From: Bacteriovorax sp. | GTDB lineage: Bacteria; Bdellovibrionota; Bacteriovoracia; Bacteriovoracales; Bacteriovoracaceae | Reading direction: 5' to 3' | Assembly (NCBI GenBank): GCA_028710485.1 | Contig: JAQTTZ010000032.1 | Span: forward strand, 1-36,585 | DNA length: 36,585 nucleotides | Shown here: in pieces, positions 31,000-36,585 of the stretch | Layout of the letters: each line of letters starts with the position of its first letter | Numbering within the stretch: the first letter of the stretch is position 1 | Position numbers and translations under genes: made by a program | Notes under the pieces: model-generated | What the model was told of the DNA's origin: nothing | Database searches by the model: none | Seen by the model: only the letters and a program-made list of their open reading frames with translations

Positions 31000-32271
31000 A
31001 TGCTAGATATTAAATTCATTCGAGAAAATTCTGACATTGTTAAAAAAGCCTGCCAGCTTAAAAATATTTCATTGGATATAGAGCAACTATTGTCCTTTGA
31101 TCGGGAATTGGTGACTCATAAAACTGAAGAGCAAAATCTTTTGACGCAAAAAAATGCAATAACAGCGAAGATTCCTAAGGCAAGTGCCGAAGAAAGACCA
31201 AAATTGATTGCTGAGTCAAAAGCATTGGATGAATCGGCCAAGAACCATAAAACTATTGCGGACGAAGTTGAAGAGAAATTAAAAGCTCTTTTGTATCTCG
31301 TTCCCCAAATTCCTTCTGATAAAGCTCCCGTCGGAAAAGACGATAGCGATAACGTCGAAATAAAAAAATTCGGAACACTTCCAACATTTGATTTCACTCC
31401 ACTTGATCACGTCCAACTTTTAGAGAAACACAACTGGGCCGACTTCGAGAGAATCGCAAAAGTTTCTGGTTCACGTTCATACTCACTTAAAAACGAAATG
31501 GTTCTAGTTGAAATGGCGATGCATAGAATGGCGATGGAAAAACTAATGGCAAAAGGTTTTAACCTTGTGTCTGTTCCATCTTTTGCTCGCGAAGAAGCTC
31601 TATTTGGAACGGGACATTTTCCTACAGGAAGAGACCAGGCTTATTTTGTGCCTGAACACAATCTCTACTTAACAGGAACGGCCGAAGTTCAAATCAATTC
31701 GCTTCATGCCGGTGAAATATTAAAAGAATCAGAATTGCCAATTTTATACGCTGGCTACTCACCATGTTTTAGAAGTGAGGCCGGATCATACGGCCGCGAT
31801 GTTAGAGGCCTTGTTCGCGTTCACCAATTTATGAAAGTCGAACAATTCGTCATCTGCAAAAATGACCCCGTCGAATCGGCCATCTGGCACCAAAGGCTCC
31901 TGGAGACTTCTGAAGAAATCGTTCAGGACTTAGAACTGCCTTATAGAATTGTAGAGTGTTGTACGGGAGATATGGGGACTGGAAAAGTTCGCATGTACGA
32001 CGTTGAGGCATGGGTTCCTTCGGAGCAGAAATATAGAGAGACTCATAGCTGTTCATCTTTACATGACTGGCAAGCTAGACGTACTCAGACTCGCTATAGA
32101 GATACTGATAATAAAGTTCAATTTGTTCATACACTCAATAATACGGCGATTGCGACTCCAAGAATTTTGGTTCCGTTTTTAGAGAATCATCAGCAAAAAG
32201 ATGGGACGATTAGAATTCCTGAGAAGTTGAGACCGTTTTTGAGTGGGGTTTCGGTTTTGGGAAAAGTATAA
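31000..32271 (+). CDS. serS: Seryl-tRNA synthetase
   Basis: Class II synthetase of 423 residues charging tRNA-Ser. The N-terminal coiled-coil arm (about 30-100) contacts the tRNA long variable arm. The catalytic core shows TGTAEVQINSLH, motif 2 FRSEAGSYGRDVRGLVRVHQF and motif 3 LNNTAIATPR. AAGGGATCCTC precedes the ATG. It stands as a single gene; accessory genes follow. Confidence 0.97.
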   Translation: MLDIKFIRENSDIVKKACQLKNISLDIEQLLSFDRELVTHKTEEQNLLTQKNAITAKIPKASAEERPKLIAESKALDESAKNHKTIADEVEEKLKALLYLVPQIPSDKAPVGKDDSDNVEIKKFGTLPTFDFTPLDHVQLLEKHNWADFERIAKVSGSRSYSLKNEMVLVEMAMHRMAMEKLMAKGFNLVSVPSFAREEALFGTGHFPTGRDQAYFVPEHNLYLTGTAEVQINSLHAGEILKESELPILYAGYSPCFRSEAGSYGRDVRGLVRVHQFMKVEQFVICKNDPVESAIWHQRLLETSEEIVQDLELPYRIVECCTGDMGTGKVRMYDVEAWVPSEQKYRETHSCSSLHDWQARRTQTRYRDTDNKVQFVHTLNNTAIATPRILVPFLENHQQKDGTIRIPEKLRPFLSGVSVLGKV

Positions 32272-32392
32272 AGTTTGTAGAAGTGTTATCAAAGACGAAA
32301 GAATGACAAATAAGCGATGGTTTGAAACCATTAGCTATAAACACAGTTCATAATTAGAAGACATTTCTTAAATAATTTGAAAAAATAATCTT

Positions 32393-33109
32393 ATGGAAAA
32401 TAATTACTCAAAAACTTGGTATTCTCTTTTTATGGATACTATTTCATCCGCAAAAACCAATGAAGAAATCGAATTTATAAGATCCATCATACCAACGATC
32501 AGCTATCCATATCTTTTGGATTTATGCTGTGGAACAGGAAGACATATTCAGGGATTAAGTCAATGTGGATATAAAATTTTAGGTATTGATTCAAATGGTA
32601 CGGCCCTTGATAAGGCTAGAGAACTAAATCTACCTAATGTTACATACGAGCAAAATGATATCTTTAACTTGTCATTAGAGTCGGAGAGCTTAAATGCTGT
32701 AATATGCATGTGGCAGAGCTTTGGATATGGTGATGAATCTCAAAATAGTAACCTTCTTAAAGCTCTTTGGCATGGTTTGAAACAAGATGGTGTCTTCCTT
32801 TTAGATATTTACAACAAAGATTTTTTTGAAAGATTTTTGGGAGAAAGAATTTTTGAAATTTCGGGCGTAAAAGTAACTGAACTAAAGGAAATTTTTAATG
32901 ATAGACTAAAAGTGACTTTAACTTATGAGAATACATCCGATAAAGATATATTCAATTGGAAGATCTTTTCTCCCATAACTATCCAAAGCCACATGCGAGA
33001 ATTTGGCTTTGAACTTATAGGGTCATATTCATCATTCTCAAAATCGCTAAGTCCTTCAAGTGATAACCCGCGAGCGCAATACTTATTTAGAAAAAATAAC
33101 TTACTCTAA
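32393..33109 (+). CDS. SAM-dependent methyltransferase
   Basis: This 238-residue class I methyltransferase has motif I LLDLCCGTGRHIQGL and the following ILGIDSNGTALDKA acidic strand, with a VICMWQSFGYG region after. The substrate is unknown; the UbiE/methyltransferase-25 type acts on small molecules. No clear ribosome site is seen before the ATG. It is the first gene of an AT-rich accessory stretch behind serS. Confidence 0.8.
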   Translation: MENNYSKTWYSLFMDTISSAKTNEEIEFIRSIIPTISYPYLLDLCCGTGRHIQGLSQCGYKILGIDSNGTALDKARELNLPNVTYEQNDIFNLSLESESLNAVICMWQSFGYGDESQNSNLLKALWHGLKQDGVFLLDIYNKDFFERFLGERIFEISGVKVTELKEIFNDRLKVTLTYENTSDKDIFNWKIFSPITIQSHMREFGFELIGSYSSFSKSLSPSSDNPRAQYLFRKNNLL

Positions 33110-33223
33110 ATCATTAAAAAATAACTTTCATTTCAAAAATGAAAATTTCCCTCATCATTCTTCCTAAATATTGCGAACTATTTATGACAACGTTAGTTTC
33201 TTTTGTTTTTTAAGGAGATTACA

Positions 33224-33751
33224 ATGAAATTTCAAATCGAAAAGATTGAGGCCATGATTTACACCGTCCGAGGCCAAAGAGTGATGCTCGATAGTGATCT
33301 AGCAAAGCTATATGGAGTAGAAACAAAACGACTAAATGAGCAAGTCAGAAGAAATTTAGATCGTTTTCCCCTGGATTTCATGTTTAAGCTAACTTCTGAA
33401 GAATTTGAAGTTTTGAAGTCGCAAATTGCGACTTCAAAAACTGGAAGCGGTGGAAAGCAAAAACAGCCCCTCGTTTTTACAGAAAACGGCGTAGCGATGT
33501 TATCTGGGATTTTAAATAGCAAGCAGGCTATTCAAGTGAATATTGCCATCATGCGAACATTTACAAAGCTAAGAAGCTTTTTGGCCATGGAATCCACTTT
33601 AAAAGAAGAAGTTGGTAAATTAAAAGATGGCACCAATCAACTTTTTAAAATCGTTTTTGAAAGATTAGATAATCTTGAAGATCAAGTTACCCCAAAACTT
33701 CCCGCGAACAGAAAAAAGATTGGACTTAGACCAGATCGAAAGGACTTATAA
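33224..33751 (+). CDS. ORF6N-domain protein
   Basis: I use the ATG at 33224, with AAGGAG nine bases upstream. The 175-residue protein has the ORF6N domain of phage antirepressor-type proteins at about 7-90: VRGQRVMLDSDLAKLYGVETK, then RRNLDRFPLDFMFKL and FTENGVAMLSG. A coiled-coil region follows. The family is common in phages and as solitary genes in bacterial islands; a DNA-binding role is expected. The coding sequence includes a perfect 29-base palindrome at 33411-33439. Confidence 0.85.
   Translation: MKFQIEKIEAMIYTVRGQRVMLDSDLAKLYGVETKRLNEQVRRNLDRFPLDFMFKLTSEEFEVLKSQIATSKTGSGGKQKQPLVFTENGVAMLSGILNSKQAIQVNIAIMRTFTKLRSFLAMESTLKEEVGKLKDGTNQLFKIVFERLDNLEDQVTPKLPANRKKIGLRPDRKDL
33411..33439. 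repeat. Perfect palindrome inside the ORF6N gene
   Basis: TTTTGAAGTCGCAA is the exact inverse of TTGCGACTTCAAAA with one base between, 14-bp arms. It encodes LKSQIATSK, a conserved run in ORF6N proteins. It could form an mRNA hairpin or be a binding site, but strong protein constraint cannot be ruled out. Confidence 0.7.
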
Positions 33752-33912
33752 AGATCTCAAACTGCGTTTTTTAACGCTCGCAATTTAAATACAAAACCAA
33801 AGGCCAGACAACATTGGTGTGGAAAGCAAATAATATTGGTCCTCAAGTCATGCAGGACTTTGAAGAGCTTGTATTGTTTAATTTCAAAGTTTTTTGATTC
33901 CTTTGCACCTGA

Positions 33913-34224
33913 TTAGGACTTGAGCCAAGCGGCTTTACCAAGAGTTGGATCAAAGACGATTTTACCTTTTACAATAATTTTTTGTTGAGTAACGATCGCG
34001 TATAATACTTCAGGCGATAAATCCAGATTACCTGGCCACTCAATTGTTCCAAACTGATTTACAGAAACTTTATTAAACAAAGATTTGTTCTTTAATTTTT
34101 TAAAGATTCCTTCGTATGGAAAATAGTCTTCAAAACAAAACATTCCATCTTTTCCGTTGGAGAATCTTAAGTAGAGAATTTTTTCTGGAAGGGCCAGTGC
34201 TTCAACAACTTCTTGAAGGTCCAT
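33913..34224 (-). CDS. DUF2442-domain protein
   Basis: This 103-residue protein starts at the ATG at 34224, which overlaps the previous stop (TAATG); an open frame to 34314 lies inside the neighbour. It has the DUF2442 pattern (ILYLRFSNGKDGMF, DYFPYEGIFKKLK, VNQFGTIEWPGNLDLSPEVLY). The DUF4160-DUF2442 pair is recurrent in bacterial genomes and thought to be a toxin-antitoxin-like module. Function is not established. Confidence 0.82.
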   Translation of the reverse strand: MDLQEVVEALALPEKILYLRFSNGKDGMFCFEDYFPYEGIFKKLKNKSLFNKVSVNQFGTIEWPGNLDLSPEVLYAIVTQQKIIVKGKIVFDPTLGKAAWLKS

Positions 34225-34484
34225 TATTCTAATCCTGGAATCTTTTTTACCTTTTCGAATTTTAGCATCATATCCCATGCTTGAAGAAGTTCTTTTTGGT
34301 GAATAAGTCTCCATTCTTCTGTTAAGGATCTGGCCTTGATAGGTAATTTCCCTGCTAAAATTTCACCATTGCGAATATTCACAGAGGCCTTAAACCCGCT
34401 ATATCTAACATGGAAATGGGGTGGATTATGCTCTCTAGGGTATAAGAGAATATAAATTCCATAAAACTGAGAAATTGTAGGCAT
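34224..34484 (-). CDS. DUF4160-domain protein
   Basis: The protein has 86 residues from the ATG at 34484, six bases after AAGGA; an ATG two codons earlier is too close to the ribosome site. It shows the family hallmark FYGIYILLYPREHNPPHFHV followed by NGEILAGKLPIKA and the RLI/WDM helix. It overlaps the DUF2442 gene by one base. An inverted repeat spans its start codon, suggesting self-control. Its biochemical role is unknown. Confidence 0.82.
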   Translation of the reverse strand: MPTISQFYGIYILLYPREHNPPHFHVRYSGFKASVNIRNGEILAGKLPIKARSLTEEWRLIHQKELLQAWDMMLKFEKVKKIPGLE

Positions 34485-34514
34485 AGACATTCCTTGATTG
34501 ATCTATGTCTATGC
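34481..34514. promoter_or_regulatory. Inverted repeat over the DUF4160 start codons
   Basis: GCATAGACAT (34481-34490) and ATGTCTATGC (34505-34514) are a perfect 10-bp inverted repeat. The left arm contains both candidate start codons and the loop contains the AAGG ribosome site on the minus strand. It may be a protein operator or an mRNA hairpin that hides the start. Confidence 0.55.
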
Positions 34515-34617
34515 GAGTCATTTATTGAAAATATATTTCTAAATTAGTAATAAAAGGAAAGCTAAAATGGTTAATAAACTAATTTTTTAACATTTAAAAA
34601 TCAAAAATATTTGTTCT

Positions 34618-35385
34618 TTATTTTAACTGATTTTTATATTGTAACGCCAACATCTTCTTAGATTTCTCATTACTAATATTCGTTGGATTTTCTTGAGGCG
34701 TATGAATATAAGAGGGAGGAGTTAACCCCAATTTTTTAGCTTCTTCAGTGTAATAATCTTCTTTAGAAATTCTCAAATCATTCACCAAATTAAAATCTTC
34801 CGACCAACTTTGGTTTTCAATAATTTTAACAATAGCATCTATACAATCATCACGGTGAACGAGGTGAAGTAATTCCTGGCCAGTGGTTAAGTCGGTTTTC
34901 CCTTGAAGTGAATTGAGCGGATGACGGTTTTCACCATAAAGACCACCGGGGCGAACGATAGTTAAATTTTTAAAATGAGCACGCAAATAGCTCTCGGATG
35001 CTTTTAGGTATTTTCCATTTTTAGTCTGAGGAGTCAGTTCAGATTCTTCATTGGTAGCACCTTCTGATTTTCCATAAACTGAAGTTGAACTAATGAATAA
35101 AATCTTAGAGTCGGGATCGACTGCATGAAAAAATCGTTCCACCTCACCAAGACCGAGGGGAGGAATGGTGTAAATAATAATATCGCAGGCAAGTAGATTT
35201 TGATCGGGAACTTGCGAGATTACGTCGAACAAGTGAACATCCAATTTCTTAAGATGGTGCGCTTTTTTTTCAGGAGTAGTTGTAGTGGCAACAACCTTGT
35301 GACCAGCTGCAATTAAGCGCTCGCAAAGAGGGAGTCCCAACCAACCGCAACCAATAACTGTAATTTTTAATTTATTTAAATCCAT
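34618..35385 (-). CDS. NAD(P)-binding reductase of the YeeZ/SDR type
   Basis: This protein, 255 residues from the ATG at 35385, has the Rossmann loop ITVIGCGWLGLPLCERL at its N-terminus, then FISSTSVYGKSEG with the Ser/Tyr pair of extended SDR enzymes, and VRPGGLYG. A longer start (TTG or ATG near 35400) is possible; neither has a good ribosome site. The substrate is unknown; the family includes sugar-nucleotide epimerase-like proteins. It is divergent from the next operon. Confidence 0.75.
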   Translation of the reverse strand: MDLNKLKITVIGCGWLGLPLCERLIAAGHKVVATTTTPEKKAHHLKKLDVHLFDVISQVPDQNLLACDIIIYTIPPLGLGEVERFFHAVDPDSKILFISSTSVYGKSEGATNEESELTPQTKNGKYLKASESYLRAHFKNLTIVRPGGLYGENRHPLNSLQGKTDLTTGQELLHLVHRDDCIDAIVKIIENQSWSEDFNLVNDLRISKEDYYTEEAKKLGLTPPSYIHTPQENPTNISNEKSKKMLALQYKNQLK

Positions 35386-35454
35386 ATTAGACTTAAGCAT
35401 CAATCAATTGGTATAAAAGTGCAACAGGACATTCTAAAGGCAACGGGAGAAATT

Positions 35455-35880
35455 ATGAAAAAAATGGCTTTATTGTTAACAGTTTTTGCGTCACTAAATG
35501 TTTTTGCCTTCATCGACCCAAAAGTTGGAGGAACAGTCACTCTGGCCCGTGGTCTTGAGAAAAACTTAACTCCCCATGGAGTCTTATTTGTTATAGCAAA
35601 AAAGGCCGGTCCTGATTCTAATCCAGGGGATCGTTCACCTCCAGTTGCTGTTATAAAAATTGAAAATCCAAAATTTCCTCAGGCTTTTGTTATCACCGAA
35701 AAACATATTATGATCGCAGGATCTTCGCTCAAGGGTCCACTTCACGTTATCGCGCGCTATTCACCAAGTGGTGATGCTTTAGATAAAAAAGGAGCGATCG
35801 AAGGATTAGATTCAAAATTTCCTTCAACTGATGTGGGAAATAAAAATCTTAATATCGAATTAAAAACTCTACTAAAATAA
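35455..35880 (+). CDS. Secreted CycH-like domain protein
   Basis: The ATG at 35455 has GGGAGA before it and gives a signal peptide (MALLLTVFASLNVFA|F). The 141-residue protein resembles the C-terminal Ig-like domain of CcmI/CycH cytochrome c assembly factors: GTVTLARGLEKNL, GVLFVIAKKAG, VAVIKIENPKFPQAF and SPSGDALDKKGAIEGL. Here the domain stands alone without TPRs. It is translationally coupled (TAATG) to the next gene. Confidence 0.7.
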   Translation: MKKMALLLTVFASLNVFAFIDPKVGGTVTLARGLEKNLTPHGVLFVIAKKAGPDSNPGDRSPPVAVIKIENPKFPQAFVITEKHIMIAGSSLKGPLHVIARYSPSGDALDKKGAIEGLDSKFPSTDVGNKNLNIELKTLLK

Positions 35881-36512
35881 TGTTGGACCTAAGTCTATTT
35901 CCTAGCAAAGAAGAATGGGGAACAGCTGACGAAGCGATGGATAATAAATTATCCATCGCTTTGAAAAAAAGTATTACCAACTTAACGTTTGATTCTATAA
36001 CCGAATTTTATTTTTTAGGCACCTCCCTTAAGCCTAGGACTGTTAATCCATCTTTCCTGGTCACGATCGAGCTGGTAACGAAGGCCCTTTTTCACTTCCT
36101 CGATCCTGATGCTTGCATCGATCTCACTTTCAAAAAAATGAAAGGGCAATATCACTCAAAAGAAAAAATATCATTTAATTTTGATGAACGAGATATTGTT
36201 CTTAGAGAATTAAATTCTTCTAAAAAATATCGCTATAAAAATCAAATTGATTTTTCTATTAATCTTCAAAATCCTACTGAACGAAATCCTTTTGTCCGTG
36301 GTGAACTTAAAAGATCAACCATTGATTTAAGCACAAAGATTATCTTTAAGGACTTTAAGAGTTTTCTAAATGAAGAAGCGAAAGTTGAGCTATTTACTGA
36401 GCCTTTATTTTGGGCCTTAAAAGGTGGCAAGCAAGTCCTTTTAATCGAAAATTTCGCTGAAATTTGGTATCATCAAGATCAGATTTTCTCTCTTTCTCAT
36501 ATCCCCGAATAA
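35880..36512 (+). CDS. Hypothetical protein
   Basis: This 210-residue soluble protein has no motif I recognise. Short strand-rich blocks (IIFKDFKSF, IDLTFKKMKG, KYRYKNQIDFSINL) suggest an alpha/beta fold; there is no signal peptide. Its ATG overlaps the stop of the CycH-like gene by one base and the next ATG follows after 17 bases, so it is the middle of an operon. Confidence 0.6.
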   Translation: MLDLSLFPSKEEWGTADEAMDNKLSIALKKSITNLTFDSITEFYFLGTSLKPRTVNPSFLVTIELVTKALFHFLDPDACIDLTFKKMKGQYHSKEKISFNFDERDIVLRELNSSKKYRYKNQIDFSINLQNPTERNPFVRGELKRSTIDLSTKIIFKDFKSFLNEEAKVELFTEPLFWALKGGKQVLLIENFAEIWYHQDQIFSLSHIPE

Positions 36513-36529
36513 TAGTCAGGAGACTAACC

Positions 36530-36585
36530 ATGAATATTAAAGAAATTTTAGATCAGTTAGATTTAAAAAAGTTTAACTGCCATTT
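36530..36585 (+). CDS. Gene start cut by the window end (partial)
   Basis: An ATG at 36530 with CAGGAGA at 36517-36523 opens a frame MNIKEILDQLDLKKFN that runs to the end of the window. Only 18 codons are visible, so no function can be given. It is the third gene of the operon begun at 35455. Confidence 0.65.
   Translation, partial: MNIKEILDQLDLKKFNCH

Noticed and set aside
32276-32289. 11-base inverse match to the cassette right end (GTAGAAGTGTT)
   Set aside because: Nothing beyond 11 bases matches, there is no tRNA fragment and no partner end, so it is treated as chance.
32314-32328. Hairpin ATGGTT/AACCAT after serS as a terminator
   Set aside because: The stem is only 6 bp and no T-run follows.

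Overview
The window is AT-rich chromosomal DNA from a Gram-negative bacterium. Evidence for this is lipoproteins, signal peptides, an outer-membrane barrel protein, an OmpR-type two-component system and core genes such as rpsU, tyrS, serS and rarA. The mixture of low GC, phenylalanine hydroxylase with its dehydratase, tandem secreted endonuclease I genes and many small secreted proteins fits the Bacteriovorax/Peredibacter side of the Bdellovibrionota. That placement is an inference from gene content, not a measured phylogeny.

Region 1 (about 99-6360) is the most unusual part. An intact tRNA-Gly(GCC) lies on the minus strand at 6286-6360. Beyond its 3' end are two tandem blocks (99-2557 and 2558-6285), each starting with a displaced 3' fragment of the same tRNA. 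The blocks share a left-end motif (193-218 and 2644-2669) and a gapless 97-bp right end (2461-2557 and 6189-6285, 82 of 97 identical by hand count). Each right end holds a direct repeat spaced exactly 21 bp. No recombinase gene lies inside, so these look like non-autonomous cassettes stacked at one tRNA attachment site. Cassette A carries a small basic protein plus PIN nuclease pair and a GNAT-ASCH fusion. Cassette B carries vapBC with a clear operator, a putative toxin lipoprotein overlapping a likely immunity gene, and a GNAT acetyltransferase.

Region 2 (6582-18781) is mostly chromosomal: a secreted catalase-like protein; an operon of DEDDh exonuclease with WYL-like tail, small membrane protein and KamA-family radical SAM enzyme; E3 and E2 of a 2-oxoacid dehydrogenase without E1; a glycosyltransferase/FkbM methyltransferase group; two endonuclease I paralogues; and rarA.

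Region 3 (18808-26795) holds rpsU, phhA with its dehydratase, two small secreted Lys/Ala-rich proteins, a response regulator and histidine kinase, an outer-membrane protein with tyrS, a DUF3147 membrane protein and a DCC-family thiol protein.

Region 4 (26792-30926) is metal homeostasis: a lipoprotein divergent from copZ-copA across two CsoR-like operator palindromes, then a cation diffusion facilitator and a small zinc-finger protein.

Region 5 (31000-36585) has serS, then an accessory stretch (methyltransferase, ORF6N protein, DUF4160/DUF2442 pair whose start codons lie inside an inverted repeat), an NAD-binding reductase, and the start of an operon encoding a CycH-like secreted protein, a hypothetical protein and a gene cut by the window edge.
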